From: Alphaproteobacteria bacterium
GTDB lineage: Bacteria > Pseudomonadota > Alphaproteobacteria > Reyranellales > Reyranellaceae
NCBI GenBank assembly: GCA_016870115.1
Contig: VGCH01000010.1
Coordinates: forward strand, 1 to 64,000
DNA: 64,000 nucleotides
Direction of reading: 5' to 3'
Shown: positions 30,595 to 39,465 of the stretch, piece after piece
How positions within the stretch are numbered: the stretch's first letter is position 1
Layout of the letters: every line of letters starts with the position of its first letter
Notes under the pieces: model-generated
The model's input: only the letters and a program-made list of their open reading frames with translations
What the model was told of the DNA's origin: nothing
The model's database searches: none
Translations under genes and position numbers: made by a program

Positions 30595-31017
30595 ATGCGT
30601 CACGCCAACCGCGGCCGGAAGTTCCACCGCACCGCCGAACATCGCAAGGCGATGTTCGCCAATCTCGCCTCGGCGCTCATCAAGCACGAGCAGATCGAGA
30701 CCACGCTGCACAAGGCGAAGGACCTGCGTCCGATCGTGGAAAAGCTGGTCACGCTCGGCAAGCGCGGTGGCCTGCACGCCCGCCGCCAGGCGATCGGCTT
30801 CCTGCGCGATGCCTACATCGCCGACAAGCTGTTCACGACGCTCGGCCCCCGTTACGCCAAGCGGCCGGGCGGCTATCTGCGCGTGTTGCGCAGCGGCTTC
30901 CGCTACGGCGACAGCGCGCCGATGGCGGTGATCGAGTTCGTCGACCGCGACGTCTCGGCCAAGGGCAAGGACTCCGGCCCGTCGGCCGAGCCCGCCGAGG
31001 AGAAGGCGGCGGCCTAA
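30595..31017 (+). CDS. rplQ: 50S ribosomal protein L17
   Basis: The product has 140 residues. The conserved core [24 protein letters not shown] lies at the tunnel exit face of the 50S subunit; the C-terminal 25 residues are Ala/Glu-rich and variable. It is the last gene of the alpha operon. A weak hairpin follows, then a convergent acyl-CoA dehydrogenase. Confidence 0.98.
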   Translation: MRHANRGRKFHRTAEHRKAMFANLASALIKHEQIETTLHKAKDLRPIVEKLVTLGKRGGLHARRQAIGFLRDAYIADKLFTTLGPRYAKRPGGYLRVLRSGFRYGDSAPMAVIEFVDRDVSAKGKDSGPSAEPAEEKAAA

Positions 31018-31026
31018 CGTCCGTCG

Positions 31027-31050
31027 GATCCGGCTGGAACTAGCCGGGTC
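31027..31050 (+). terminator. Possible terminator after rplQ
   Basis: A 9-bp stem (31027-31035 with 31042-31050, one G-T pair) closes a GGAACT loop. The T content after it is low (TGTAGCT), so it is a weak intrinsic terminator at best. Its place between convergent genes supports the call. Confidence 0.45.
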
Positions 31051-31112
31051 TGTAGCTCGGCGAACCGGAAATCGCGACCGATTCGGCCGCGACCTCTGAT
31101 TGATCGCTCCCG

Positions 31113-32903
31113 TCAGAACGCTTCATCGGGTAGCGCGAAGACCGTGCGGCCCGCCGCGCGCAGCGGTCCAAGTTGCGCCAGCGCCGGCGGCAGGATCACC
31201 TCCGCGTAGAACCGCGCCGTCACCAGCTTGGCCTCGTTGAATGCCGCGTCGCCCTCGCGCGACGCCAGTCGGGCGAGCGCCGCCGCCGCACCGCGCGCCG
31301 ACACCCAGGCACCGAGCGCCGTGCCGCAGAGCCGCAGGTACGCGGCCGACCCTGCCATCGCGGCCCGCCCGTCACCCCGCACGTCGCCGGCCACCCAGCC
31401 CGTGGCCTCATCGAGGGCGTTCGCCGCAGCTTCGAGACCGGTCGCGACGGCCGCGATGTCGTCGCCCGCCAGCGTCGCGAGCCTCGAGTGTTCGGCACGC
31501 ATCTCGGCGACGAGCGCGCGCATCGCCTCGCCGCCGTCGCGCGAGATCTTGCGACCCACCAGATCGCGCGCTTGGATGCCGTTGGTGCCCTCGTAGATCG
31601 GCAGGATTCGGGCATCGCGCAGATGCTGGGCGGCGCCGGTCTCCTCAACGAACCCCATGCCACCGTGGATCTGCACGCCGAGCGAGGCGATCTCGTTGCC
31701 GAGGTCCGTGAACCACGCCTTCACGATCGGGATCAGAAGGTCGACCCGCGTCTGGGTTTCCTTGCGTGTCGCGGCATCGGGATGACGCAGCGCCGTGTCG
31801 ATCTGCGCGGCCGCGTAGTAGCCGAGGCCACGCATCGCCTCGATCTGGGCGCGCATGGTCATCAGCATGCGCCGCACATCGGCGTGCCGGACGATCGCGA
31901 CCGGGTGGGGGGCCGCACTCGCGTCGTCTTTCGATTGCACGCGCTGGCGGGCGAAGGCGGCGGCCTGCTGGTAGGCCCGCTCGGCGATGGCGAGGCCCTG
32001 CACGCCCACGGCGAGGCGGGCGTTGTTCATCATGGTGAACATGTACGAGAGGCCTCGGCCTTCCTCGCCCACGAGATAGCCGACCGCTCCCCCGTCGTCG
32101 CCGTAGCTCATCACGCAAGTCGGGCTCGCATGGATGCCGAGCTTGTGCTCCAGCGACACGCAGCGAAGGTCGTTGCGCTTGCCCGGCTTGCCGTCCGCGC
32201 CGACCAGGAGCTTGGGCACGATGAACAGCGAAATGCCGCGCACGCCGGCCGGCGCGTCGGGTGTGCGGGCCAGCACCAGATGCACGATGTTCTCGGCCAT
32301 GTCGTGCTCGCCGTAGGTGATGAAGATCTTCTGCCCGGAGATCAGGTAGTGGTCGCCCTGCCGCACCGCCTTCGACTTCAGTTGGCCGAGGTCCGAACCG
32401 GCCTGCGGCTCGGTGAGGTTCATGGTGCCGGTCCAGTCGCCAGCGATCATGCGTGGCAGATAAGTCGCCTTCTGTTCCGGTGAGCCGTGATGCTGGATAG
32501 CGTCGATCGCGCCCTGATTCAGAAGCAGGACCAGCCCGAAGCCCATGTTCGCCGACTGCCACATCTCCTGTACGCCGGTCGCGAGGAGCCATGGCATGCC
32601 CTGGCCGCCGAACTCGGGGTCGAAGGGAAGCGAGTTCCAGCCGCCCGTCACGAATTCCTTGTAGATGGCGGCGAAGCCGGGCGCCGTGCGCACCACCCCG
32701 TTCTCCAGCCTCGCGCCCACCTTGTCGCCGTCGCGGTTGAGCGGCGCCAGTCCATTGCCGGCGAGCTTGGCGGCCTCTTCCAGGACCGCGTCGATCATGT
32801 CCTCGCCGGCATGCTCGTAACCGGGCAGGGCGGCGACACCCGCCAGCCCCGCGATCTCTCGGAGCGCGAAGCGCATGTCGGCAAGCGGGGCGGCGTAGGT
32901 CAT
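31113..32903 (-). CDS. Acyl-CoA dehydrogenase, long DmdC-like family
   Basis: This 596-residue flavoenzyme is longer than the usual 380-residue acyl-CoA dehydrogenase. It fits the family with an extra C-terminal domain, which includes 3-methylmercaptopropionyl-CoA dehydrogenase DmdC. Visible motifs are MNLTEPQAGSDL (FAD and substrate contact), FTMMNNARLAVG, and ILPIYEGTNGIQ with the glutamate expected to act as catalytic base. The ATG has a GGAGGAA ribosome-binding site. It is divergent from a crotonase-fold gene. The real substrate cannot be told from sequence; a medium- or long-chain acyl-CoA is equally possible. Confidence 0.88.
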   Translation of the reverse strand: MTYAAPLADMRFALREIAGLAGVAALPGYEHAGEDMIDAVLEEAAKLAGNGLAPLNRDGDKVGARLENGVVRTAPGFAAIYKEFVTGGWNSLPFDPEFGGQGMPWLLATGVQEMWQSANMGFGLVLLLNQGAIDAIQHHGSPEQKATYLPRMIAGDWTGTMNLTEPQAGSDLGQLKSKAVRQGDHYLISGQKIFITYGEHDMAENIVHLVLARTPDAPAGVRGISLFIVPKLLVGADGKPGKRNDLRCVSLEHKLGIHASPTCVMSYGDDGGAVGYLVGEEGRGLSYMFTMMNNARLAVGVQGLAIAERAYQQAAAFARQRVQSKDDASAAPHPVAIVRHADVRRMLMTMRAQIEAMRGLGYYAAAQIDTALRHPDAATRKETQTRVDLLIPIVKAWFTDLGNEIASLGVQIHGGMGFVEETGAAQHLRDARILPIYEGTNGIQARDLVGRKISRDGGEAMRALVAEMRAEHSRLATLAGDDIAAVATGLEAAANALDEATGWVAGDVRGDGRAAMAGSAAYLRLCGTALGAWVSARGAAAALARLASREGDAAFNEAKLVTARFYAEVILPPALAQLGPLRAAGRTVFALPDEAF

Positions 32904-32995
32904 GGCATTCCTCCACGGCCACTATGCGAGGCGCGGCTTCGCGGTGCAATGCGCGCGCGGTCGCCAGTGCGGCCGGCCTGCGGTATTCTCCCGCC

Positions 32996-33772
32996 ATGGC
33001 CGATTCCATCCTTCTCGCGATAGCGGGGCCCCGCGCGACCATCACGCTGAACGATCCCGACAAGCACAATCGGCTGGATCCCGCCGGACTCGCGGACCTG
33101 CGTCGCGCGGTTGAGGCGGTGGACGCCAACCCGGAGGTTCGCGTCACGGTCATCACCGGGGCGGGCGAGAAGACCTTCTGTTCCGGATACGACCTGGGTG
33201 CCATCTCCTCGGACAGCAAGGCGGCCGACCGGCCGGCCTCTGACGATGGCTTTGAGCAGGTGATGGATCGCATCGAGGCGATGCGCATGCCGACGATCGC
33301 CGCGTTGAATGGCGGGGTCTATGGCGGGGCGACGGATCTGGCGCTGGCGTGCGATTTCAGGTTGGGGGTGCGCGGCATGCGCTTCTTCATGCCGGCCGCG
33401 CGGTTCGGGCTGCACTACTATCCGGGCGGTCTGCGTCGCTACACCCAGAAGGTTGGCCCCAGCTTCGCCAAGCGCGCGTTCCTCTTGTCGGAGGATTTCG
33501 ACGACGAGGCGCTGCTGCGGATCGGCTACATCGACTGGCTGGTCGACCGCGCCGAGTTCGCCGCGCGGATCGACGCTTTGGCCACGCGCCTCGCGGGCCT
33601 TGCCCCGCTCTCCATGGTCAACATGAAGCGGGCGATTGAGCAGTACGCCCAGGCTGATCCCGACGTCGCTTCCATCCGGGCCAATATCCGCGCCTGCGCC
33701 GGTTCGGACGATTTGCGAGAGGGTCTCGCGGCGCTGCGCGAGCGCCGTCCCCCGAGGTTCCGGGGCGCATGA
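32996..33772 (+). CDS. Enoyl-CoA hydratase/isomerase (crotonase-fold) family protein
   Basis: The 258-residue product has a crotonase fold: the oxyanion-hole segment FCSGYDLGAIS near residue 62, and GGVYGGATDLALACDF near residue 105. In classical hydratases two glutamates add water across the double bond. Here the first aligned position is Asp (ATDLA) and the second is Ala (MPAARFG). A standard hydratase activity is therefore doubtful, and isomerase, hydrolase or decarboxylase chemistry is possible. The start is ATG 32996. Its stop overlaps the next start in ATGA, so it is coupled to the signalling genes that follow. Confidence 0.85.
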   Translation: MADSILLAIAGPRATITLNDPDKHNRLDPAGLADLRRAVEAVDANPEVRVTVITGAGEKTFCSGYDLGAISSDSKAADRPASDDGFEQVMDRIEAMRMPTIAALNGGVYGGATDLALACDFRLGVRGMRFFMPAARFGLHYYPGGLRRYTQKVGPSFAKRAFLLSEDFDDEALLRIGYIDWLVDRAEFAARIDALATRLAGLAPLSMVNMKRAIEQYAQADPDVASIRANIRACAGSDDLREGLAALRERRPPRFRGA

Positions 33773-34704
33773 GGGCGCGCACGGTCGTTCTTGCGGCGCT
33801 GGGTCTTGCGCTCGCGCTGCCGGCGTCGGCCCAACAACTCGACTTCAAGCGGTCGAGCCGCAGTGGCGACGATCTCCTGTCCTACAAGTGGCGCGACCAC
33901 GAGCGCCGCGAACACAGCCTCGCCTTCACCATCACGAAGGAGGAGATCCGGAAAGCCGAGAGCTCCTTTATGGAATTCAGCCTCGACGGAATGTGGCGTT
34001 TGGTCGAGGCGGGAATTCGCGACGAGGTCGCGAAGTTCGGCCAAAGCGCCGAAGTGAAGTTCACGCGCACGGCCGACGGCATCAGCTGGAACATCGGCGC
34101 GCGCGATCGGGCGAGCGTCGATACTCTGATGGCCCGGGCGCAAGCCCGCCACGAGCGGACCCAGAGCGAGTATCTGAAGCGACACCAGCGGCGCGTCTAT
34201 GCTGGTCGGTTGATCGCGGTGGACTACGCGGCCGCGACCACGGCCTTGCGCGATCCGTTGCGCGCGGTGCCGCGCGCCCTGGGCGATGTCCGCGGGATCG
34301 TCGGCAACGACCGTGCCCGCGCGGCGCTTGCGCTGTCGTTCTTCCAGTCGATCCCCTACGCTCTGCTTGAGGACAAGGTCCGCAAGGGTGGGGACTTCCT
34401 TCCGGGGCCCGCTTTGCTTGCCCAGAATCGCGGCGATTGCGATAGCAAGGCCGTGGCGTTGGCCGCCGTGCTCCGCGCCTTCACGCCGTCGCGCAAGCTC
34501 GCGATGATCGTGATGCCGGGCCACGCCGTATTGGGAATCGATCTCGACGCGCAACAGGGCGATCAGGTGGTGCGCGGTGCCAACCGGAACTGGGTAGCGC
34601 TCGAGGCGGCGGGGCCGGGGCTCTTGTCTCCAGGCCGCGTGGGAACCGATACCGCGAAGCTTCTGGCCGCTGGTCGCGGCGTCGAAGTCTGGCCGCTCAA
34701 CTGA
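33769..34704 (+). CDS. Exported transglutaminase-like (papain-fold) protein
   Basis: The 311-residue product begins with a clear signal peptide ending ALPASA, with cleavage near residue 21, so it should act in the periplasm. The C-terminal half has RGDCDSKAVALAAVLRA with Cys224 and PGHAVLGI with His252. This spacing fits the catalytic Cys-His of bacterial transglutaminase-like peptidases. The middle is charged and has no recognised domain. The gene overlaps both neighbours (ATGA on each side, or nearly so), which places it firmly in the crotonase-cyclase-kinase operon. A cell-wall or protein-processing role is a guess. Confidence 0.7.
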   Translation: MRARTVVLAALGLALALPASAQQLDFKRSSRSGDDLLSYKWRDHERREHSLAFTITKEEIRKAESSFMEFSLDGMWRLVEAGIRDEVAKFGQSAEVKFTRTADGISWNIGARDRASVDTLMARAQARHERTQSEYLKRHQRRVYAGRLIAVDYAAATTALRDPLRAVPRALGDVRGIVGNDRARAALALSFFQSIPYALLEDKVRKGGDFLPGPALLAQNRGDCDSKAVALAAVLRAFTPSRKLAMIVMPGHAVLGIDLDAQQGDQVVRGANRNWVALEAAGPGLLSPGRVGTDTAKLLAAGRGVEVWPLN

Positions 34705-35606
34705 TGGTCACGCAGCCGACCACACGGCGGCTCGCCGCCATGCTTCATGCCGATGTCGCAGGATTCACGCGCATGATGGAAGGCGCCCAGACCATGACGT
34801 TCCGCCATCTGAAGGCGGCGCAAATCAATGTCTGGCGGCCGGCGATCGAAACGGGGGGCGGTCGGCTGGTCGGCACGGCGGGCGATGCGATGCTGGCGGA
34901 GTTTTCGTCGGCGCTCGCGGCGGTGCGGACCGCGATCGACATCCAGGATCGCATGGGCCAGTTCAACGCCGCCCTCGATGCGGGCCAGCGCATGCTGTTT
35001 CGGGTCGGCGTTCATCTCGGCGAGGTGATCGTCGATCCCGAGGACGACAATATTTTCGGCGAGAGCGTCAATCTGTGCGCTCGTATCCAGGCGCTCGCCG
35101 AGCCGGGCGGCGTCGCGGTTTCGCGGACGGTGCGCGATATGGTCGAACTGGGGCCAGGTCATGCCTTCGCCGAAGGGGGAACGCACCAGGTCAAGAACGT
35201 GAGCCGGCCGGTCGAGCTGTTTCATGTGCGTTCCGTGGCAGTGGCGCCGCCGGTGGCGACCCGGGCTGCGCATCCGGTCCGGGGCGGCTGGCGCCTGGAG
35301 GGCGCGGACTCGTCTGGGAATCAGTTCCGGCTTGAGATCGCGGCCGCGGCGCTGACGGCCGCGTCGGGCGGGCTGGTGCTGGGGCGGGCCGCCGACCAGT
35401 GCGATCTCTGTCTGTCCCATCCGACGGTGTCGCGTCGCCACGCCTGCTTGGGTCTGCGGGGTGAGACCTTGTCGGTCGCCGATCTCGGCTCGACCAACGG
35501 AATCTCGGTCGATGGCCGACTGCTGCCAGACGACCAGCCCGTTGACTTGGCCGATGGCAGTCGTCTGCGCGTCGGAGACGTCGAGTTCGTGGTCCGTCGA
35601 ACCTAG
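34704..35606 (+). CDS. Class III nucleotide cyclase domain fused to an FHA domain
   Basis: This 300-residue soluble protein has a cyclase homology domain at about 8-175 with both metal-binding aspartates (Asp17 in DVAGFT, Asp61 in GDAMLAEF) and the Asn123/Arg127 pair in ESVNLCARIQ. The base-selecting lysine usually found before the second aspartate is Gly57, so substrate choice or activity may be altered. An FHA domain occupies about 222-297 with Gly227-Arg228, SRRH at 243-246 and Asn265-Gly266, the residues that bind phosphothreonine. The next gene encodes a Ser/Thr kinase, a natural source of such a mark. The start overlaps the previous stop by one base. Confidence 0.85.
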   Translation: MVTQPTTRRLAAMLHADVAGFTRMMEGAQTMTFRHLKAAQINVWRPAIETGGGRLVGTAGDAMLAEFSSALAAVRTAIDIQDRMGQFNAALDAGQRMLFRVGVHLGEVIVDPEDDNIFGESVNLCARIQALAEPGGVAVSRTVRDMVELGPGHAFAEGGTHQVKNVSRPVELFHVRSVAVAPPVATRAAHPVRGGWRLEGADSSGNQFRLEIAAAALTAASGGLVLGRAADQCDLCLSHPTVSRRHACLGLRGETLSVADLGSTNGISVDGRLLPDDQPVDLADGSRLRVGDVEFVVRRT

Positions 35607-35648
35607 ATTCGTTGCGATGGCCCGAGCGGGATGGGATGATCCCGCGCC

Positions 35649-37928
35649 ATGGCCGACTCCTCCGAAACTCCCTCGCGCGCGCCCGCCACGGGGTCGGTCA
35701 ACCTGATCGCGCTGCGAACCGGGCACCGGATCGGCCGCTACGAGGTCGTGTCGGTCCTGGGACAGGGCGGTTTCGGCATTACCTATCTGGCGCGCGATAC
35801 CCAGCTCGGCCGCGATGTCGCGATCAAGGAATACCTGCCGATGGGGCTGGCGATCCGGCATGGCGCCACCGAGGTGCTGCCGGGCTCGACCGAGGCGGCG
35901 CGGGACTTCCTCTGGGGGCGGGAACGGTTCGTCGCCGAGGGCCAGACGCTTGCCAGTCTCAGCGACGCGCCGGCGATCGTGCGGGTGTTCGACTTCCTCG
36001 AGGTGAACGGGACGGCCTACCTCGTGATGGCGCTGGTGGCAGGCGAGACGCTGGACCAGCGCATCCGGGCCGGCGGGCCGATCGACGCGGGCACGATGGC
36101 GCGCGTTCTATTCCCGCTCTTGGACGGGCTGGAGCGCGTCCACGCCGCGGGCTTCCTGCATCGCGACATCAAGCCCGCGAACATCATCCTGGGCGACGAC
36201 GACCGGCCGACGCTGATCGATTTCGGCGCCTCGCGCGCGGCGATGGCCGGACGAACGACCGCGCTCACCGCAGTGTTCACGCCGGGCTACGCCGCCCCTG
36301 AGCAGATGAACACGGCCAAGCAAGGCCCATGGTCGGACATCTACGGCGTCGCGGCGACGTTCTATCACGCGCTCACCGGCGGTCCGCCGCTCAACGCCTT
36401 CGATCGCGCGCTCGACGATGAATACGTATCGGCGTTGGAGTACGCCGGGTCCGGCTGGCCACAGGCGGTGTTGGCCGGGCTGGATGCGGGTCTTGCTGTC
36501 CGCGCCAACGAGCGGCCGCAGTCGATTGCGGCCTGGCGCACGATGTTGCGCGCCGCGCCCCCGGCACCGGCGGCCGCGACGGTCGTGGTCCGACCTCCCA
36601 TCGCCCCCGCGCCAGCACCCACACGACCCTCCGTGGGCCGCGCGCCGCCGCCCGCCCGACCCGCACCGCTGCCCGCGCCTCCGCCGCAGGCAGCGCCAGC
36701 GGGTGGTCGTGCGGGCCTGTGGATCGCTGTCGCCGCGGTCGTCGCGGTCTTGGGCGGTGGCGGCGCCTACCTCGCGACACAGGGCGAGCGCGCGCCGTCG
36801 CCAGTCGCGGCAGTGCCGGCACCTGACAATCGCGCCGCCGAAGAGGCGCGTAGAGCCGAGGAGGCACGCCGGGCGGCCGACGCCCAGCGTGCGGACGAGG
36901 CGAGGCGCGCCGAAGCGAACCGCGCGGCAGCCGAGGCGGCGCGTCGGCAAGAGGAGGAACGCAAGGCCGACGAAGTCCGCCGCGCCGAGGAGACCCGCAA
37001 AGCGCAAGAAGCACGCCGGGCTGAAGAGACACGAAAGGCGGAGGAAGCCCGTCGGGCCGAGGAGACACGGAAGGCTGAGGAAGCTCGCCTGGCCGAGGAG
37101 GCCCGCCGCTCCGAGGAAGCGCGCCAGGCGGAGGCCACGCGCCGAGCCGAGCAGGAGGCCGCCGCTCGCCAGCGCGCGGAGGAAGAGGGCCGCCGCCGCG
37201 CGGCCGAGCAGGCCGAGGCCGGGCTGCGCGTCAGCCAACCGGATCGGCAGCGCCTTCAGGTGGCGCTGAGTTCGCTCGGCCACAATACCGGCAGCACGGA
37301 CGGGGCCTTTGGAGGCCGCACGCGAGAGATGATCGCCGCGTGGCAGCGCGCCAACGGCGCGCCGCCGACGGGCTTTCTCTCCGGTGAGCAGGTCGCGCTG
37401 GCGCTGCGTCAGGGAGCCGCCGCCGTCACCCGCTTCGATGACGAGCAGAAGAAGCGCGAGGCCGAGGAGAAGGCCAAGGCCGAGGAGAGAGCAAAGGCCG
37501 AGGAACGCGCCCGAGCGGCGGCCGCGGCGCCCCGCCCCGCGCCGACGCCACCCGCCGCGCCCGCGCCACCCGAACCCGCGGCCGCCGGCCCGCCGGCGGC
37601 GGGGGTCGATGGGCGCTGGTCCGGTTCGTACAGCTGCACCTCTGGGGGACCGGGCGGCGCGCTGCTGGTCGCGTTCGATGTCTCTCTGAACGGCGGGCAG
37701 GGCGCATGGTCGAGCCTCGGTGCCACCCGGGCTTCAGGCGGAACCAGCACGCTACGACTGCGAGTGACCGGCACGCGCGTCGAGTTCACACGCACGATCG
37801 TGGAGGGCGGGCAAAGCCGCACAGCGACCCTCGTCGGTCGGGTGCAGGGCACGAGCATCTCGGCGCAGGGCGACGAAACGAACGGCGCTCGTGGCTGCGT
37901 GGTGTCCTTGCAGAAAGCGGCGCGCTGA
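35649..37928 (+). CDS. Transmembrane Ser/Thr protein kinase with coiled coil and peptidoglycan-binding domain
   Basis: This 759-residue protein starts with an intact Hanks-type kinase domain (about 30-300): glycine loop GQGGFG, Lys60, HRDIKPAN with Asp173, DFG at 191-193, APE at 216-218. A Pro/Ala-rich linker leads to one membrane span near 354-378. The outside part has a very long Ala/Arg/Glu coiled coil (about 397-527), a peptidoglycan_binding_1-like domain (about 531-588), a second charged Pro-rich stretch, and a beta-rich C-terminal domain of about 105 residues. The layout suggests a receptor that senses the cell wall and signals by phosphorylation. The FHA-cyclase just upstream is a likely partner. 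Confidence 0.88.
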   Translation: MADSSETPSRAPATGSVNLIALRTGHRIGRYEVVSVLGQGGFGITYLARDTQLGRDVAIKEYLPMGLAIRHGATEVLPGSTEAARDFLWGRERFVAEGQTLASLSDAPAIVRVFDFLEVNGTAYLVMALVAGETLDQRIRAGGPIDAGTMARVLFPLLDGLERVHAAGFLHRDIKPANIILGDDDRPTLIDFGASRAAMAGRTTALTAVFTPGYAAPEQMNTAKQGPWSDIYGVAATFYHALTGGPPLNAFDRALDDEYVSALEYAGSGWPQAVLAGLDAGLAVRANERPQSIAAWRTMLRAAPPAPAAATVVVRPPIAPAPAPTRPSVGRAPPPARPAPLPAPPPQAAPAGGRAGLWIAVAAVVAVLGGGGAYLATQGERAPSPVAAVPAPDNRAAEEARRAEEARRAADAQRADEARRAEANRAAAEAARRQEEERKADEVRRAEETRKAQEARRAEETRKAEEARRAEETRKAEEARLAEEARRSEEARQAEATRRAEQEAAARQRAEEEGRRRAAEQAEAGLRVSQPDRQRLQVALSSLGHNTGSTDGAFGGRTREMIAAWQRANGAPPTGFLSGEQVALALRQGAAAVTRFDDEQKKREAEEKAKAEERAKAEERARAAAAAPRPAPTPPAAPAPPEPAAAGPPAAGVDGRWSGSYSCTSGGPGGALLVAFDVSLNGGQGAWSSLGATRASGGTSTLRLRVTGTRVEFTRTIVEGGQSRTATLVGRVQGTSISAQGDETNGARGCVVSLQKAAR
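36838..37230 (+). repeat. Low-complexity repeat coding for an Ala/Arg/Glu coiled coil
   Basis: Within the kinase gene this segment repeats variants of a short unit coding for (K/R)AEEARRAEET. Units are imperfect and vary in period. Such repeats commonly expand and contract by slippage. The protein segment is predicted to be a long charged coiled coil or single alpha helix outside the membrane. Confidence 0.8.
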
Positions 37929-37931
37929 GCC

Positions 37932-38714
37932 TCAAACCCGCCGGTGGAGGCGCCGGTCGATCGCCAGCATCAGCGCATTGAGCGTGACCGCGAGGACGGA
38001 CACGATCAGCACCACCGCCATGATGCGCCGGACATCGTGGACCTCGATTGAGGTCATCAGCAGGTGTCCGATCCCGCGCTGAGAGGCGAAGAGTTCGCCA
38101 ATCATGACGCCGAGCAGGGTGAGGGAGAGCCCGATACGCAGCCCGGAGAAAATCTCGGGGATGGTGGCGGGAACAAGGATGTGCCGGGCCGTCTGCAGGG
38201 GTCCGAGATTCATGGTGGCCGCGGTCCGGAGCCAGGTCGGATTGACGTTGCGCACCGCGTTCATCGCGAAGATCGCGACGGGGATCACGCCGTGCAACGC
38301 GCCGAATGCGATCTTGGCGTTAAGGCCGATACCGAAGAACAGCAGGACGACGGGGTAGAGCGTCACCTTGGGGATCGAATAGAGCGCCACCAGCACGGGC
38401 TCGGCGACCTCGCCCGACAGGCGATGCCCGCCCAGCGCCACGCCGATGCCGACACCCCCGGTCACGGCGATCAGCAAAGCCCACAGGAACGCCGACATGG
38501 TCTCGCGGAAATGGGGCCAGTAGCGCGGCCCCGACAGCAGGTGCCAGGTCTCGCGAAGCGTCGCCGGCAGTGACGCGATGGCGCTGTCGCCGGCCAGATA
38601 GTGCAATCCTTGCCACAGCGCCGCGAGTGAGAGCACCGTGAGTGCGACGCCGCCCCAAGCCTCCAGACGGTCCTGCCGCTCCGCGGCGGCGAGCGCGGAT
38701 GCGCCGTCGGCCAT
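37932..38714 (-). CDS. NitT/TauT-type ABC transporter permease (second permease)
   Basis: The 260-residue protein has about six hydrophobic segments and the BPD_transp_1 fold with the EAA-like loop (GPLQTARHILVPATIPEIFSGL). The start is ATG 38714, one base after the stop of the other permease gene. The two permeases differ clearly, so the channel is probably a heterodimer. The family imports nitrate, sulfonates, pyrimidine precursors and similar small molecules. The stop codon lies just beyond the convergent kinase gene. Confidence 0.88.
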   Translation of the reverse strand: MADGASALAAAERQDRLEAWGGVALTVLSLAALWQGLHYLAGDSAIASLPATLRETWHLLSGPRYWPHFRETMSAFLWALLIAVTGGVGIGVALGGHRLSGEVAEPVLVALYSIPKVTLYPVVLLFFGIGLNAKIAFGALHGVIPVAIFAMNAVRNVNPTWLRTAATMNLGPLQTARHILVPATIPEIFSGLRIGLSLTLLGVMIGELFASQRGIGHLLMTSIEVHDVRRIMAVVLIVSVLAVTLNALMLAIDRRLHRRV

Positions 38715-38715
38715 C

Positions 38716-39465
38716 TCAGCGGCTCCGCCGTTGGATCAGGCGCTGTTCAACCGTGTGCAGCGTCAGGTTCACACTGGCCACCAGCAGAAGCACGAACAGG
38801 ATCAGCCCATACATCGAGCGTGCGTCGAAATTGTCGTAGGCGAAAGCGATGGCGTGGCCGATGCCCTTTGTGCTGAGGATGAATTCGCCGGCGATCACGC
38901 CGATGAACGAATAGGCGATGGCGAGCTTCACGCCGGCAAACAGGTGCGGAAGCGCCGCCGGCAGGCGGACGCGCCAGAGCTCGTCGGTGCCCGTCAGGCG
39001 CATCACTTGTGCTGTCTTACCCAGAACGCGCGGCACGCGATCGAGCCCGTTCATCGTGGCGACGATCATGGCCACGACTCCGAACATGACCGCGAGCGCG
39101 ATCAGCGGACCCGGCCCCAGTCCGAACAGCACGATCAGCAGGGGGTAGAACGCGAAATGTGGGATGGCGTAGTAGGCGCCGAGGAACGGATCGAGGGCGC
39201 GGCGCAGGCGCGGCCGACCATGGATCGCGAATCCCACCAGGAAACCGCCGGCCAAGCTTACCATGATGGCGATGGCGACGACGCTGAAGGTTTGCGCCAT
39301 GTCCTCGTTCAGCTCCCCCGACGCCACCGCGCGCCAGCCGCCCGCCGCCATCTCGGTTGGTGGGATGATGGCGGTGCGTGGGAGCCATCCTGCGCGGCAC
39401 GCCCCCTCCAGTCCGCCGATGGCCGCGGCGAGCAGCGCCAGACGGATCCAGGCTGCCTTCGTCAT
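38716..39465 (-). CDS. NitT/TauT-type ABC transporter permease (first permease)
   Basis: I place the start at ATG 39465 (MTKAAWIRLALLA), giving 249 residues. The frame is open upstream, but that part overlaps the ATPase gene and is not membrane-like. The protein has about six hydrophobic spans and the EAA-loop region with LTGTDELWRVRLPAALPHLFAG. The start overlaps the ATPase stop in ATGA. It should form the inner-membrane channel with the other permease. Confidence 0.88.
   Translation of the reverse strand: MTKAAWIRLALLAAAIGGLEGACRAGWLPRTAIIPPTEMAAGGWRAVASGELNEDMAQTFSVVAIAIMVSLAGGFLVGFAIHGRPRLRRALDPFLGAYYAIPHFAFYPLLIVLFGLGPGPLIALAVMFGVVAMIVATMNGLDRVPRVLGKTAQVMRLTGTDELWRVRLPAALPHLFAGVKLAIAYSFIGVIAGEFILSTKGIGHAIAFAYDNFDARSMYGLILFVLLLVASVNLTLHTVEQRLIQRRSR

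Noticed and set aside
30595-31017. A possible frameshift or fusion at the C-terminus of rplQ
   Set aside because: The Ala/Glu-rich tail is variable in this family and the core is complete.
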